Shown here one piece after another: positions 1-9,673 of a DNA stretch of 64,000 nt. The DNA comes from Chitinophagales bacterium. GTDB taxonomy: Bacteria; Bacteroidota; Bacteroidia; Chitinophagales; JABDMM01. Position numbers and translations under genes: made by a program. Each line of letters begins with the position of its first letter. Positions within the stretch are counted from its first letter, which is position 1. The stretch is taken from assembly GCA_013001465.1 (NCBI GenBank), contig JABDMM010000090.1, positions 1-64,000 of the forward strand, read 5' to 3'. The notes beneath the pieces were generated by a model. The model was given only the letters and a program-made list of their open reading frames with translations. It did not search any database and was not told where the DNA came from.

Positions 1-881
1 GTTATGTCTGGAGGCTAAGGATCATTACCGATAAATTTTTAAGCTGGAGAAAGTCTTTTCAGGTTATCGCACTATGGGAGTTTGCATCTACTTTAACTCC
101 TGGTATCGTTGGAGGTGCTGCAGTTGCATTGTTCTATCTCACAAAAGAAAAGATTGCCTTAGGTAAAAGTACAGCCATCGTTCTTCTTACCGGCTTTCTG
201 GATGAAGTCATTTTTATCGTCACCCTACCTATCCTTCTGCTAATACTTAAACAACAAGTTTTCGTATCTGCTCAGGTGTGTAATGAAGCTTCTGAATTGC
301 CTATACTGAATTATGTAGACAACATAGCATTAGGCACCATAGTCATCTACCTCATTCTACTTGTGTTTACCATTTTGATCGGATACGGTTTATTTGTTAA
401 TCCCAGGGCTGTCAAAATGCTCTTCGTTATTATCGCACGTTTGAAATTCATGAAGAAATGGAAGGATGCTATTATACAGTCGGGTGATGATGTGATCTAC
501 GCCTCGAAAGAGTTCCGGAGTAAACCTACCATTTTTTGGATCAGAGCCTACGCTTCAACTGCAGTTTCATGGATCGCCCGCTTCAGTCTTGCTAATGTTT
601 TGGTGATCGCTTTCGGCTACGCTGATGTAAGTCAGCTACTAGTATATGGAAGGCAATTTGTTATATGGATGATGATGCTGATTCCTACAACTCCAGGAGG
701 AACAGGTATCGCAGAGATCTCTTTTATCGCTTTCATGTGTGAATTCTTTCCTGATGGAACAGCCGGTACAGTAACTTTTTTCTGGCGGTTCATTTCATAC
801 TACTTTTTTATGATGCTGGGAGTCCTCATTCTTCCAAGATGGATTTCAAGAGTTTACCCTAGAAAACCAAAAGACCAGTAA
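1..881 (+). CDS. Flippase-like (YbhN/UPF0104) membrane protein, 5' end missing
   Basis: The reading frame is open from the left edge of the window (codons start at base 3), so the gene is truncated at its 5' end. A TTG at 129 is only an internal codon. The visible C-terminal part has about six hydrophobic segments and two hallmarks of the lysylphosphatidylglycerol synthase transmembrane region / UPF0104 family: a WEFASTLTPG-type segment near base 90-115 and PTTPGGTGIAE around 685-720. Members are polytopic inner-membrane proteins with proposed lipid or isoprenoid-linked substrate translocation; the substrate here is unknown. The malic enzyme gene follows after 96 bp on the same strand. Family assignment is good, function is not. 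Confidence 0.8.
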   Translation, partial: YVWRLRIITDKFLSWRKSFQVIALWEFASTLTPGIVGGAAVALFYLTKEKIALGKSTAIVLLTGFLDEVIFIVTLPILLLILKQQVFVSAQVCNEASELPILNYVDNIALGTIVIYLILLVFTILIGYGLFVNPRAVKMLFVIIARLKFMKKWKDAIIQSGDDVIYASKEFRSKPTIFWIRAYASTAVSWIARFSLANVLVIAFGYADVSQLLVYGRQFVIWMMMLIPTTPGGTGIAEISFIAFMCEFFPDGTAGTVTFFWRFISYYFFMMLGVLILPRWISRVYPRKPKDQ

Positions 882-977
882 GTAATTCTACCTCTTTCAT
901 TTAAAGAAAAGCATTGATTTTTAATCGTTTCCGCCGTTTCTTCAGTACTTTCATATAGAATTAAAACGCAATAACAT

Positions 978-2162
978 ATGGATTATCTTAAAGAATCGAT
1001 AGCGTTACATGAAAAGTATAAAGGGAAGATCTCGGTAGAATCTAAGATGGAAATTAAAGACAGGCATGATCTTTCTTTAGTTTATTCTCCAGGAGTTGCC
1101 GGACCATGCAAAGCGATCGCAGAGAATCCGGAGGAAGTTTGGAACCTGACATTAAAAGCCAACACTGTAGCAGTCGTGACTGATGGCAGCGCCGTGCTAG
1201 GCCTTGGCAATATCGGTGCGAAAGCGTCAATACCTGTTATGGAAGGCAAGGCTATCCTATTCAAGAAATTCGCAGGAATCGATGCCTTTCCTATTTGTAT
1301 TGATTCTCAAGACACAGACAAGATCGTGGAAACAGTAAAGTTGATCGCTCCTGTATTTGGAGGGATCAATCTGGAAGATATTTCAGCTCCACGAAGTTTT
1401 GAAATTGAAGAAAGGCTGCAAGATATCGGCATTCCGGTATTTCATGATGATCAGCATGGGACAGCGATTGTTGTTCTGGCTGCTCTGATCAATGCAAGTA
1501 AAATTGTTGGTAAAAAGTTAGTAGACATAAGTGTAGTCATCAACGGATCAGGGGCAGCAGGTATAGCGATATCTAAATTGCTCAGGTGTGTAGATCACTC
1601 TAATAACATGGCTTGTATTCCTGTTAGGGAAGATGTGCTATGTGATAGAAAGGGTATTATTCATAAAGGAAGAAGCGACCTTAATTCATCAAAAGCTTCG
1701 GTTTTAAGCTATTCTAATCCGTATAACAAATCAGGAACCGTTCAAGATGCTTTAAAAGGAGCAGATGTATTCATTGGAGTAAGCAGTGGTGGTTTGTTAA
1801 CTGCCGATGACATTTCCACCATGAGTAAAGATGCGATCGTGTTTGCTCTCGCCAACCCAGATCCCGAGATCATGCCTGATGAGGCAAAGAAAGGTGGTGC
1901 AGCGATCGTTGGTACTGGGAGAAGCGATCTTCCTAATCAAGTTAACAATGTCCTTGGATTTCCGGGGATCTTCAGAGGTGCCCTCGACGCTAAGGCAAGA
2001 AGCATAACTCCTGAAATGAAACTTGCAGCCGCCTATGCTATTGCCGAATCCATAGATAACCCTACTCCGGAGAAGATCATCCCGCCAACTTTGAATATGA
2101 GTGTGGCTAAAAATGTAGCTAAAGCAGTCTCTAAAGCTGCGATGACCGGGGTTTTCCATTGA
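978..2162 (+). CDS. NADP-dependent malic enzyme (short form, no PTA domain)
   Basis: 394 aa. It oxidatively decarboxylates malate to pyruvate in the cytosol, giving NAD(P)H. Visible motifs in order: YSPGVAGPC near residue 36 (general acid Tyr), [16 protein letters not shown] near 90 (catalytic Lys and an acidic ligand), [15 protein letters not shown] near 135 and [11 protein letters not shown] near 155 (metal ligands), and the Rossmann motif NGSGAAGIA near 188. Many Bacteroidota and proteobacterial malic enzymes are about 760 aa with a C-terminal phosphotransacetylase-like domain. This one ends after the malic domain, like the short Firmicutes forms. Its TGA stop abuts the stop codon of the convergent kbl gene with no gap. 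Confidence 0.95.
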   Translation: MDYLKESIALHEKYKGKISVESKMEIKDRHDLSLVYSPGVAGPCKAIAENPEEVWNLTLKANTVAVVTDGSAVLGLGNIGAKASIPVMEGKAILFKKFAGIDAFPICIDSQDTDKIVETVKLIAPVFGGINLEDISAPRSFEIEERLQDIGIPVFHDDQHGTAIVVLAALINASKIVGKKLVDISVVINGSGAAGIAISKLLRCVDHSNNMACIPVREDVLCDRKGIIHKGRSDLNSSKASVLSYSNPYNKSGTVQDALKGADVFIGVSSGGLLTADDISTMSKDAIVFALANPDPEIMPDEAKKGGAAIVGTGRSDLPNQVNNVLGFPGIFRGALDAKARSITPEMKLAAAYAIAESIDNPTPEKIIPPTLNMSVAKNVAKAVSKAAMTGVFH

Positions 2163-3356
2163 TCATGCCCCTTGAAGCACGCCAAGTTCAGATCCAACCT
2201 GGGTAAAAGCTTCAATCGCTTTATCTAAATGGTGCTTTTCATGAGCCGCAGATATTTGAACACGTATTCTTGCCTGCCCTTTTGGAACAACCGGATAGAA
2301 GAACCCTATCACATAAATTCCCTTTTTTAATAGCTTCTCTGCCATCTGCTGAGCTAAAACAGCATCATAAAGCATAATAGGAACAATCGGATGATCTCCT
2401 TCCTTAATTGTAAAACCGTTTTCCGTCATCCTCGATCTGAAATACTTTGTATTCTCTTCCAGCTTATCTCTCAGCTCCGTCGTTTCATCGAGCATATCAA
2501 TCACCGCAATCGAAGCTCCTACTATTGATGGGGCTAAACTATTTGAAAACAGATACGGTCGGGATCTTTGTCTTAGAATTTCAATGATCTCTTTCTTTCC
2601 AGTTGTAAATCCTCCCATTGCACCACCAAGTGACTTACCAAAAGTGCCTGTTATAATATCGATCCTACCCATTACATTTCGATATTCATGTGTTCCCCTA
2701 CCTGTTTTACCCATAAAACCTGTTGAATGGCATTCATCTATCATCACCATTGCGTCATACTTTTCTGCGAGATCGCAGATCTTATCGAGCTGAGCCACGG
2801 TTCCGTCCATCGAAAAGACACCATCTGTCACAATGATCCGGTTTCGTTGAGCCTGGGATTCCTTTAGTTTTTCCTCAAGATCAGCCATGTCATTATGCTG
2901 ATATCTATATCTTGCCGCTTTACATAAGCGAACTCCATCTATAATTGAAGCATGATTTAGTGCATCCGAGATAATGGCATCCTCCGCTGTTAATATCGGT
3001 TCAAACACACCGCCATTAGCATCAAAACATGCAGCATAAAGGATCGTATCTTCAGTTCCTAAGAATTTCGCGATCTTTTCTTCCAGTTCTTTATGAATAT
3101 CCTGGGTTCCACAGATAAACCTTACGGAAGACATTCCATAACCATGAGAATCTATATATTTCTTGGCTGCATCGATCACACGAGGATGAGAAGACAATCC
3201 CAGATAATTGTTCGCACAGAAATTAATAACAGCATCACCATTTGTAAGATGAATATCCGCGCCTTGTGGTGATGCAATAATTCTCTCCGACTTGAATAAA
3301 CCAGCTTCCTTAATTTCTCCTATTTCCTTCAGAAGTCTGTCCTTAACTGAGTACAT
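2163..3356 (-). CDS. kbl: Glycine C-acetyltransferase (2-amino-3-ketobutyrate CoA ligase)
   Basis: 397 aa, the normal length for Kbl. It is a PLP-dependent alpha-oxoamine synthase that interconverts 2-amino-3-oxobutyrate plus CoA with glycine plus acetyl-CoA in threonine breakdown. The PLP lysine lies in the [12 protein letters not shown] segment near residue 245. Also visible are [10 protein letters not shown] near 50, DEGHS-type [10 protein letters not shown] near 210, and SNSLAPS near 275. No threonine dehydrogenase gene adjoins it; tdh must be elsewhere or absent. Convergent with and directly abutting the malic enzyme gene. Paralogous families (KAS synthase BioF, HemA) are less likely because similarity is Kbl-like along the whole length. 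Confidence 0.93.
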   Translation of the reverse strand: MYSVKDRLLKEIGEIKEAGLFKSERIIASPQGADIHLTNGDAVINFCANNYLGLSSHPRVIDAAKKYIDSHGYGMSSVRFICGTQDIHKELEEKIAKFLGTEDTILYAACFDANGGVFEPILTAEDAIISDALNHASIIDGVRLCKAARYRYQHNDMADLEEKLKESQAQRNRIIVTDGVFSMDGTVAQLDKICDLAEKYDAMVMIDECHSTGFMGKTGRGTHEYRNVMGRIDIITGTFGKSLGGAMGGFTTGKKEIIEILRQRSRPYLFSNSLAPSIVGASIAVIDMLDETTELRDKLEENTKYFRSRMTENGFTIKEGDHPIVPIMLYDAVLAQQMAEKLLKKGIYVIGFFYPVVPKGQARIRVQISAAHEKHHLDKAIEAFTQVGSELGVLQGA

Positions 3357-3450
3357 ATTGACATTATTTAAGTATGATTAGACAAATTCCAACGATCCTA
3401 ACTCCACTAAATTAGGGCTTATTGAATTATATTCAATCATAGATAGGTTT

Positions 3451-3458
3451 TATCTTTG
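3451..3458 (+). promoter_or_regulatory. Candidate -7 element (TATCTTTG) for trhO
   Basis: Exact match to the Bacteroidota housekeeping -7 consensus TAnnTTTG, 21 bp before the ATG at 3480. It overlaps the alternative TTG start at 3456, which argues for the ATG. The nearest TTG (3422-3424) is too distant to be an ideal -33 element. Confidence 0.5.
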
Positions 3459-3479
3459 CAAATCAATAATTTTTTTGAA

Positions 3480-4385
3480 ATGAAGGCATTTCAAACGCTT
3501 TTATACTATAAATACTGCAGAATCAACGATGCTGAAAAGTTTGCTGTTCTTCATCTGAATTTTTGCAAATCTTTAAGGCTGAAAGGGCGAATTCTTGTTT
3601 CTGAAGAGGGAATCAATGGAACCGTTTCAGGTCCGGTTATACAATGTAAAAAGTATATGGACCAGCTAAAAAATGATCCGATCTTTCATGGAATCGAATT
3701 TAAGATCGATGAGGTGGATGAAGTTTCATTTGACAAGATGCATGTTAGATATAAATCTGAGATCGTAAACTTAGGCTGCCCTGATGTAGATCCTACAAAT
3801 AGCGACGTACCACACCTTTCTGCTTCCGAAGTGCTGGAAATGAAGGACAAAGAAGATGTTGTGATGCTCGATGTTCGCAATAAAGTGGAGTACGAACTTG
3901 GGAAATTTAAAGACGCTCTAACTCTTGATATCGATACGTTTCGGGAATTTCCAGAGCACCTGAATGAAATTGAAGAATACAAGGATAAAAAGATCATCGC
4001 TTACTGTACAGGAGGTATACGTTGTGAAAAGGCTACCTTGGTTATGAAGAATATGGGATTTAAAAATGTTTACCAGATCGATGGTGGAATTTTCAAGTAT
4101 GGCCGAGAAGCAGGAGGTAGAGACTTTGAAGGGAAAATGTATGTATTTGATAAAAGGCTTGCCGTAGACGTGAACGATGTAAATCCCAAGGTCATTTCTA
4201 AATGCCGGATATGCGATAGCACCACAAGTAAAATGGTGAATTGCGCTAACCCGGAATGTAATGAACATTTTGTTCTATGCGAGGATTGTGGATGGAAAAT
4301 GAAAGGCTGTTGCAGCGATTCTTGTCTGGACGCTCCCAACGTTCGCCCCTACGATGGCAGCGGCTACTACTCTAAGGGAGAGTAA
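3480..4385 (+). CDS. trhO: tRNA uridine(34) hydroxylase, rhodanese-like
   Basis: 301 aa from the ATG at 3480. A TTG at 3456 would add eight residues but lies inside the promoter element. TrhO (YceA family) makes 5-hydroxyuridine at the wobble position of certain tRNAs using O2. The N-terminal acylphosphatase-like part carries LVSEEGINGTVSG near residue 40. The central rhodanese domain has MLDVRNKVEYELGKF near 130 and the active-site loop YCTGGIRCEKA near 178. A C-terminal cysteine-rich tail follows, with several CxxC-like pairs between about 245 and 285 (CRICD, CANPEC, CEDCG), typical of this family. It is divergent from kbl and a single-gene unit before lemA. Confidence 0.93.
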   Translation: MKAFQTLLYYKYCRINDAEKFAVLHLNFCKSLRLKGRILVSEEGINGTVSGPVIQCKKYMDQLKNDPIFHGIEFKIDEVDEVSFDKMHVRYKSEIVNLGCPDVDPTNSDVPHLSASEVLEMKDKEDVVMLDVRNKVEYELGKFKDALTLDIDTFREFPEHLNEIEEYKDKKIIAYCTGGIRCEKATLVMKNMGFKNVYQIDGGIFKYGREAGGRDFEGKMYVFDKRLAVDVNDVNPKVISKCRICDSTTSKMVNCANPECNEHFVLCEDCGWKMKGCCSDSCLDAPNVRPYDGSGYYSKGE

Positions 4386-4422
4386 TCGATAAACTTTGAT
4401 TAATTTAGGTTAAATTTTCATC

Positions 4423-4989
4423 ATGGGATTTATAGTTCTTCTAGCTATCATTGCTTTGCCAATTCTATTCGTCGTATTTATATACAACAATCTTATCGGC
4501 AAGAAAAATAAGGTTGAATACGCTTTCAGTAGTATTGATGTCATGTTAAAAAAGAGACGTGATCTTATTCCAAACCTTATTGATACAGTGAAGGAATACA
4601 TGGTTCACGAAAGAGAGCTGCTAACCGAAATAACTCAACTAAGAAGCCAGGCAATGTCTGGTGGAATTTCAGATGAAGAAATGTTCCATGTTGAAAAGAA
4701 ACTGAGCGGAAGAATGGGACAGTTCAAGATCGCAGTAGAAAACTACCCTGATCTTAAAGCCAACCAAAACTTTCTCAATCTGCAAGCTTCTCTTAATGAC
4801 GTTGAAGAGCAGATCTCAGCCTCAAGACGAGCTTACAATGCTGCTGTTATGGAATACAACAACGCAATCGAAATGTTTCCTTCAAACATTTTGGCAAACA
4901 AAATGGGTTATCTCCGCCGACCTTCATTTGAAATTCCCGAAGTAGAACGACAAAATGTTGATGTTAAAGCTCTATTCAATAGAGAGTGA
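4423..4989 (+). CDS. LemA family membrane-anchored protein
   Basis: 188 aa with one N-terminal membrane anchor (residues about 3-25) followed by the helical LemA domain. Diagnostic segments are KRRDLIPNLIDTVKEY near residue 45 and NYPDLKANQNFLNLQ near 107. The biochemical role of LemA proteins is not settled; they are often paired with TPM or DUF3137 partners. Here the stop codon overlaps the start of the DUF3137 gene by 4 bp (GTGA), so the two are translationally coupled. A second, lipoprotein-type LemA gene is at 31179-31760 in this window with TPM partners instead. Confidence 0.92.
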   Translation: MGFIVLLAIIALPILFVVFIYNNLIGKKNKVEYAFSSIDVMLKKRRDLIPNLIDTVKEYMVHERELLTEITQLRSQAMSGGISDEEMFHVEKKLSGRMGQFKIAVENYPDLKANQNFLNLQASLNDVEEQISASRRAYNAAVMEYNNAIEMFPSNILANKMGYLRRPSFEIPEVERQNVDVKALFNRE

Positions 4990-5942
4990 TCACATTTGAA
5001 CAAATATTCCCTGAGCTTCAGCCAAAATTAAAGTCGCTGGACGATCAGAGAATTGAGCTGCTCCGTCTCCGCAGAAAAACGCTACTTATCATCGTGGGAA
5101 TCATCCTGCCATTAACAATACTTGCCTTGGTCATTAGCAGACACCCTCTTGCTTTGTTTATAGGAATCGGAGTGGGAGGAATTGTCTATTCTACGATGTA
5201 TGAAAAACACAGGCGTAAGTTTAAGAACGAAGTCAAAGACAAGCTTATTCTGCAAATTGTAAACAGTATGAATATGGGTCTCACCTACCGACGCTCCTCT
5301 TTTATTTCTGTTAATGAGTTCAGAAAATGCGGTATTTACCAGCAATCCATTGATAAATATTGGGGTGAGGACTTTTTTGAGGGTAAAGTTGGTGAGACTG
5401 ATGTACTTTTTTCTGAATTAACAGCTCAGAGTAAAAAAACAGTCAGAGATAGCAAAGGAAACGTGCACACACACTACGTTACTTTTTTCCAAGGATTGTT
5501 TGTGATCGCAGATTTTCATAAAAACTTTAGCGGGAGAACACTTGTTCTCCCGGATAATTCCGAACAGTTTTTAGGAATGATCGGGAAGAAGTTACAATCG
5601 ATGAATTTCACTCGTGATGAGTTGGTCTATATGGAAAACCCCGAATTTGAGAAAAAATTTGTTGTTTACAGTACTGACCAGGTTGAGGCAAGATATATTC
5701 TCAGCCTTACAATGCTTGAAAGAATTATGATGCTTTCAGAGAAATTGGATTCCCGCATATCCTTGTCATTCGCAGATAATAAAGTTTATATTGCGATCCC
5801 TCAGAGCAAAGATTTTCTTGAGCATAATTTAAATCAGAGTGTATTAGATTCTGAAGTGATTCGGAATTTTTATGACGAGATCGTTACCTGTTTGGAGATC
5901 GTGGATGACCTCAACCTCAATATCCGTATCTGGGGGAAATAA
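4986..5942 (+). CDS. DUF3137 family membrane protein, LemA partner
   Basis: 318 aa, starting at a GTG that overlaps the lemA stop. Two hydrophobic segments (about residues 32-48 and 52-70) follow a short cytosolic N-terminus. The remainder is a soluble domain with the DUF3137-type core (WGEDFFEGKVGETDVLFSEL and FFQGLFVIADFHK, residues about 120-180). No enzymatic residues are recognised. LemA-DUF3137 pairs are common in bacteria and suggest a membrane-surface complex; its purpose is unknown. Confidence 0.85.
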   Translation: MITFEQIFPELQPKLKSLDDQRIELLRLRRKTLLIIVGIILPLTILALVISRHPLALFIGIGVGGIVYSTMYEKHRRKFKNEVKDKLILQIVNSMNMGLTYRRSSFISVNEFRKCGIYQQSIDKYWGEDFFEGKVGETDVLFSELTAQSKKTVRDSKGNVHTHYVTFFQGLFVIADFHKNFSGRTLVLPDNSEQFLGMIGKKLQSMNFTRDELVYMENPEFEKKFVVYSTDQVEARYILSLTMLERIMMLSEKLDSRISLSFADNKVYIAIPQSKDFLEHNLNQSVLDSEVIRNFYDEIVTCLEIVDDLNLNIRIWGK

Positions 5943-5969
5943 AAAAACCCTTGCAAATTAATGCAAGGG
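5941..5969 (-). terminator. Rho-independent terminator of nrdJ
   Basis: Perfect 8-bp stem (CCCTTGCA at 5948-5955, TGCAAGGG at 5962-5969) with a 6-nt loop. Read on the minus strand it is followed by a seven-T tract (bases 5947-5941) and lies 42 bp past the nrdJ stop. It may also stop transcription from the DUF3137 gene. Confidence 0.85.
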
Positions 5970-6010
5970 TGTATTCAAGGGCTAGGTTTTGGAACTGCCT
6001 TTGAAAATCT

Positions 6011-9000
6011 TTAGCTGCAGCCCAGGCTTTCACCGCAGTTCAGGCATTTGTAGCAAGTACCGTTCCTAACAGTGATATGACCACAGTTATCGCAAGTTGG
6101 GGCATCACCCATCATACTGCTTAAGTGCTCTGAGTTTGCATTTCCTTTTGACTGACTGTTCGCAGCTTCAGTTTCTGCTGAAATGGTCTGAGATACCTTC
6201 GGCTCTTTACCCAAATCCAGTTTTTCCCCCAGAGTTCCAGGGTCTATATCAAGGCTGGATCTCTCCTTTGCCATTAATTCTTCAGGAGTTATATGAACCA
6301 GATCGTTTCTTCCAAGATATTCGAATGCAAGCAATCTGAAAATATAATCTACAACAGAAGTCGCGTTCTTGATGTTTGGATGATCCACTCTTCCGCTAGG
6401 TTCAAATCTTGTGAAAGTGAATTTGCTGGTGAATTCTTCCAATGGCACTCCATACTGGAGGCCGATTGAAATTGCAATAGCGAAACAGTTCATCAGTGAT
6501 CTAAACGCGGCACCTTCTTTATGCATATCGATAAAGATCTCTCCCAAAGTTCCGTCAGAATATTCTCCGGTACGAACAAAAACAGTTTGTCCGCCTACTT
6601 TTGCCTTTTGCGTAAATCCTTTCCTCCGGTGAGGAAGTTTTTTACGCTCAACTATACGTGAAAGCTGTCTCTTGAATGTGGTATCCGTTGATTCGTTGAT
6701 CAGCTTTCTGGCAGCTTCTAAGACGAGTTCCGGAGTTAAAGAGCTGAATAGATCTTTATCTTTTTCGGCCTGAGTTTTTTCAGCATTTTCTTCTGTACTT
6801 TCTTTATCGTTCTTTTTGTCTTTTTTATTTGCGAGAGGTTGAGATAACTTACAACCATCTCGATACAATGCGTTTGCTTTCAAACCAAGCTCCCATGAAA
6901 GGCGATAGCAATCCTTGATATTGTCGACAGTAGCTTCATTTGGAAGATTTATAGTTTTAGAGATCGCCCCGGAAATGAAAGGCTGAACATTCCCCATCAT
7001 GCGAATATGCCCGTGAGCGTGTATGTAGCGCTCTCCGTTAGTTCCGCATTTATTAGCACAATCGAAAACTGGATAATGCTCTTCTTTTAAATGAGGAGCG
7101 CCTTCAATAGTCATTGTACCACATACATATTCATTTGCCTTCTCGATCTCGCTTTCACTGAATCCAATTGCTTTCAGTACATTGAAACCAGGATCCTTAT
7201 ATTGTTTAGCTGTAAATCCAAGTCTTTGAAGTGTTTGTTCGCCTAATGTATACACGTTAAAAGCAAAAGAAATATCAAATGCTGAAGCCATTTCGTTGTC
7301 AACTTTATGTATTTCGCTTTCGTTCAATCCTTTCTGCAATAGTGACTGGAAATTGATCTCCTGAGATCCATTTAGTGTTCCATGACCTTTAGCATAACTT
7401 ACGATCTCTTCAATTTCTTTTTCTGCATAGCCAAGATTTTTAAGAGCTAAAGGAATCGACTGATTGATAATTTTGAAATATCCGCCTCCCGATAATTTTT
7501 TGAACTTAACGAGAGCGAAATCAGGTTCAACACCTGTTGTATCGCAATCCATAACCAACCCGATCGTACCGGTCGGGGCTATTACAGTTGTCTGTGCGTT
7601 TCTGTATCCATATTTCTCTCCAAGTTGAAGGGCCCCATCCCAGGCATTACAGGCAGCAGACAATAGATATTCCGGACAGAATTGAGGATCGATTCCTTGT
7701 GGTGCAGTGTTTAAATTCTCATACGTATCCTCAGCTGCATTATACGCTGCATAACGATGATTCTTAATTACTCGAATAACATCATCCTTGTTTTGCTCAT
7801 ATCTTCTGAAAGGGCCGAGAAAAGAAGCCATCTCTGCGGAAGTTTTATATGCTGTACCGGTCATGATCGCTGAGATCGCCCCTCCAATAGCTCTTGCATC
7901 CGGGCAATCATAAGGTATCCCTGCGACCATCAACAAAGAACCAAGGTTTGCAAACCCTAATCCAAGAGTTCTATAATCGTAAGACAATTTTGCAACTTCC
8001 TTCGATGGGAATTGTGCCATCAGAACTGAGATCTCGAGTACGGTTGTCCAGAGGCGACACATGTGTTCAAAACCTTTAACATCGAACACTAATTTTTCGT
8101 CATCGAAAAATTTTCTAAGGTTAATCGATGCAAGATTGCACGCTGTGTTATCCAGGAACATATATTCCGAACATGGATTTGATGCGCGGATCTTTCCATC
8201 TTTCGGGCATGTGTGCCAATCATTAATAGTCGTATCAAATTGCACTCCGGGATCAGCACATCTCCATGCAGCATTCGCAATAAGATTCCACATCTTTTCA
8301 GAGTTCACCTTCTTTATCGGACTCCCGTCCGTTCTCGATGTTAGATCCCAGTCGCGGTTGCTATCCAAAGCATGGAAAAATGAGTCTGGTATTCTTACTG
8401 AGTTGTTGCTATTTTGACCTGAAACTGTTCTATAAGCTTCACCTTCGTAATGAGAATCATAACCAGCGTCGATCAAAGCTGCAACCTTATCTTCTTCTTT
8501 TGTTTTCCAATTTATAAAATCTACGATCTCAGGATGGTCAAGATCTAAACAAACCATCTTAGCTGCTCTTCTGGTTGTTCCTCCCGACTTAATCGCTCCT
8601 GCTGCACTATCGCCGATCTTCAAAAAAGACATTAAACCTGAAGATGTTCCTCCACCTGATAGTAATTCACCTTCTCCCCTAATATTTGAAAAGTTCGTAC
8701 CAACGCCGGATCCATATTTGAATATTCTGGCTTCCCGAACCCATAGATCCATTATTCCTCCTCCATTCACAAGATCATCGTCTACAGACAAAATAAAGCA
8801 AGCATGGGGCTGAGGTCGCTCATATGCTGAAGTAGATTTTCTTAGCTGCTCTGATTCAGGATCCACATAATAGTGTCCTTGAGGCTTTCCTGTAATTCCA
8901 TAAGTATTATGTAATCCCGTGTTAAACCACTGTGGCGAGTTTGGAGCGGCATACTGGCCTATCAACGCATAGACCAATTCTTCGTAAAACACTTTTGAGT

Positions 9001-9340
9001 CTTCCTTTGAAGCAAAGTAGTTATATCTGTCTCCCCATGTTTGCCAGCAATTAGCCAATCTATGAGCAACCTGTTTTATCGAGTTTTCACTTCCCGTTGT
9101 TCCATCCTTCATGGGCACACCGGCCTTTCTGAAATATTTTTGTGCTAATATATCAGTAGCCACCTGTGACCATGAATCAGGTACTTCTACGTTGTTCATT
9201 TCAAAAACTACATCGCCTTCCGGATTTCTTATTATTGAAGTCCGAATATCATAGTTGTACATTTCTGTGGGGTTAACTCCTTCTCTCGTAAAATGTCGGG
9301 AGAATCTAAGCCCCTTTCCGCTTGAATTGGGTTTCGTCAT
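6011..9340 (-). CDS. nrdJ: Adenosylcobalamin-dependent (class II) ribonucleotide reductase
   Basis: 1109 aa from the ATG at 9340. A 31-residue upstream extension to 9433 is open but contains the candidate promoter, so I reject it. The enzyme reduces ribonucleotides to deoxyribonucleotides using B12. Motifs: ACFILSVDD near residue 180 (first redox Cys), [17 protein letters not shown] near 388 (active-site NxCxE), and [20 protein letters not shown] near 595. A charged Lys/Glu-rich linker (about 840-865) precedes a TSCPD-type domain (about 905-1010). The extreme C-terminus has [14 protein letters not shown] and a terminal CS, the cysteine tail that re-reduces the active site. No cobalamin riboswitch was seen upstream. 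Confidence 0.95.
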   Translation of the reverse strand: MTKPNSSGKGLRFSRHFTREGVNPTEMYNYDIRTSIIRNPEGDVVFEMNNVEVPDSWSQVATDILAQKYFRKAGVPMKDGTTGSENSIKQVAHRLANCWQTWGDRYNYFASKEDSKVFYEELVYALIGQYAAPNSPQWFNTGLHNTYGITGKPQGHYYVDPESEQLRKSTSAYERPQPHACFILSVDDDLVNGGGIMDLWVREARIFKYGSGVGTNFSNIRGEGELLSGGGTSSGLMSFLKIGDSAAGAIKSGGTTRRAAKMVCLDLDHPEIVDFINWKTKEEDKVAALIDAGYDSHYEGEAYRTVSGQNSNNSVRIPDSFFHALDSNRDWDLTSRTDGSPIKKVNSEKMWNLIANAAWRCADPGVQFDTTINDWHTCPKDGKIRASNPCSEYMFLDNTACNLASINLRKFFDDEKLVFDVKGFEHMCRLWTTVLEISVLMAQFPSKEVAKLSYDYRTLGLGFANLGSLLMVAGIPYDCPDARAIGGAISAIMTGTAYKTSAEMASFLGPFRRYEQNKDDVIRVIKNHRYAAYNAAEDTYENLNTAPQGIDPQFCPEYLLSAACNAWDGALQLGEKYGYRNAQTTVIAPTGTIGLVMDCDTTGVEPDFALVKFKKLSGGGYFKIINQSIPLALKNLGYAEKEIEEIVSYAKGHGTLNGSQEINFQSLLQKGLNESEIHKVDNEMASAFDISFAFNVYTLGEQTLQRLGFTAKQYKDPGFNVLKAIGFSESEIEKANEYVCGTMTIEGAPHLKEEHYPVFDCANKCGTNGERYIHAHGHIRMMGNVQPFISGAISKTINLPNEATVDNIKDCYRLSWELGLKANALYRDGCKLSQPLANKKDKKNDKESTEENAEKTQAEKDKDLFSSLTPELVLEAARKLINESTDTTFKRQLSRIVERKKLPHRRKGFTQKAKVGGQTVFVRTGEYSDGTLGEIFIDMHKEGAAFRSLMNCFAIAISIGLQYGVPLEEFTSKFTFTRFEPSGRVDHPNIKNATSVVDYIFRLLAFEYLGRNDLVHITPEELMAKERSSLDIDPGTLGEKLDLGKEPKVSQTISAETEAANSQSKGNANSEHLSSMMGDAPTCDNCGHITVRNGTCYKCLNCGESLGCS

Positions 9341-9673
9341 TTTTGCGAATTTTCTACTTTTGTTAAAATTGATTGCTCTGATTACAGGCAGGTGGAACAA
9401 ATATATTTCGATTAAACAATTGTTAAATTTCATTTTATCAACAAGACATGGTGTAGCAGTATTGAAAAATCACAAGATGCTTTTCAAACTTTGATTTTGC
9501 CTGTGAATAAAAAAATGATCACCATGTTGATGTCTTCGAATATCACCATAACGTATAGTCAAATATTTCAATTGTTTATCATTATTGAATCGTGATTCCA
9601 TATTAAAACTGATGTTATATCTTCGACAAAAACCTGCTAAACTGTAAGAAATTGTAAATTTAACTTTCAGTTC
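9341..9673. other. Divergent intergenic region nrdJ / GGGP synthase
   Basis: 333 bp, A+T-rich, with no RNA gene, NrdR-box pair or B12 riboswitch motif that I can recognise. It holds a minus-strand TATATTTG for nrdJ and, at 9618-9625, TATCTTCG on the plus strand (a one-base variant of the -7 consensus) for the GGGP synthase gene. Confidence 0.6.
9398..9405 (-). promoter_or_regulatory. Candidate -7 element (TATATTTG) for nrdJ
   Basis: Exact TAnnTTTG match on the minus strand, 57 bp upstream of the chosen nrdJ ATG. Its position within the longer open frame supports the shorter start. No well-spaced -33 TTG was found. Confidence 0.45.

Noticed and set aside
1797-2159. 120-aa antisense frame within the malic enzyme gene
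   Set aside because: Shadow of a conserved coding region; no similarity to a known family and no start context.
9341-9433. N-terminal extension of NrdJ to 9433
   Set aside because: The extra 31 residues are hydrophobic and unlike the family, and the region contains an exact -7 promoter box. The ATG at 9340 gives the usual start.
9341-9673. Cobalamin riboswitch upstream of nrdJ
   Set aside because: I could not find a B12-box-like sequence or the expected length of structured leader on the minus strand; the candidate promoter is only 57 bp from the ATG.
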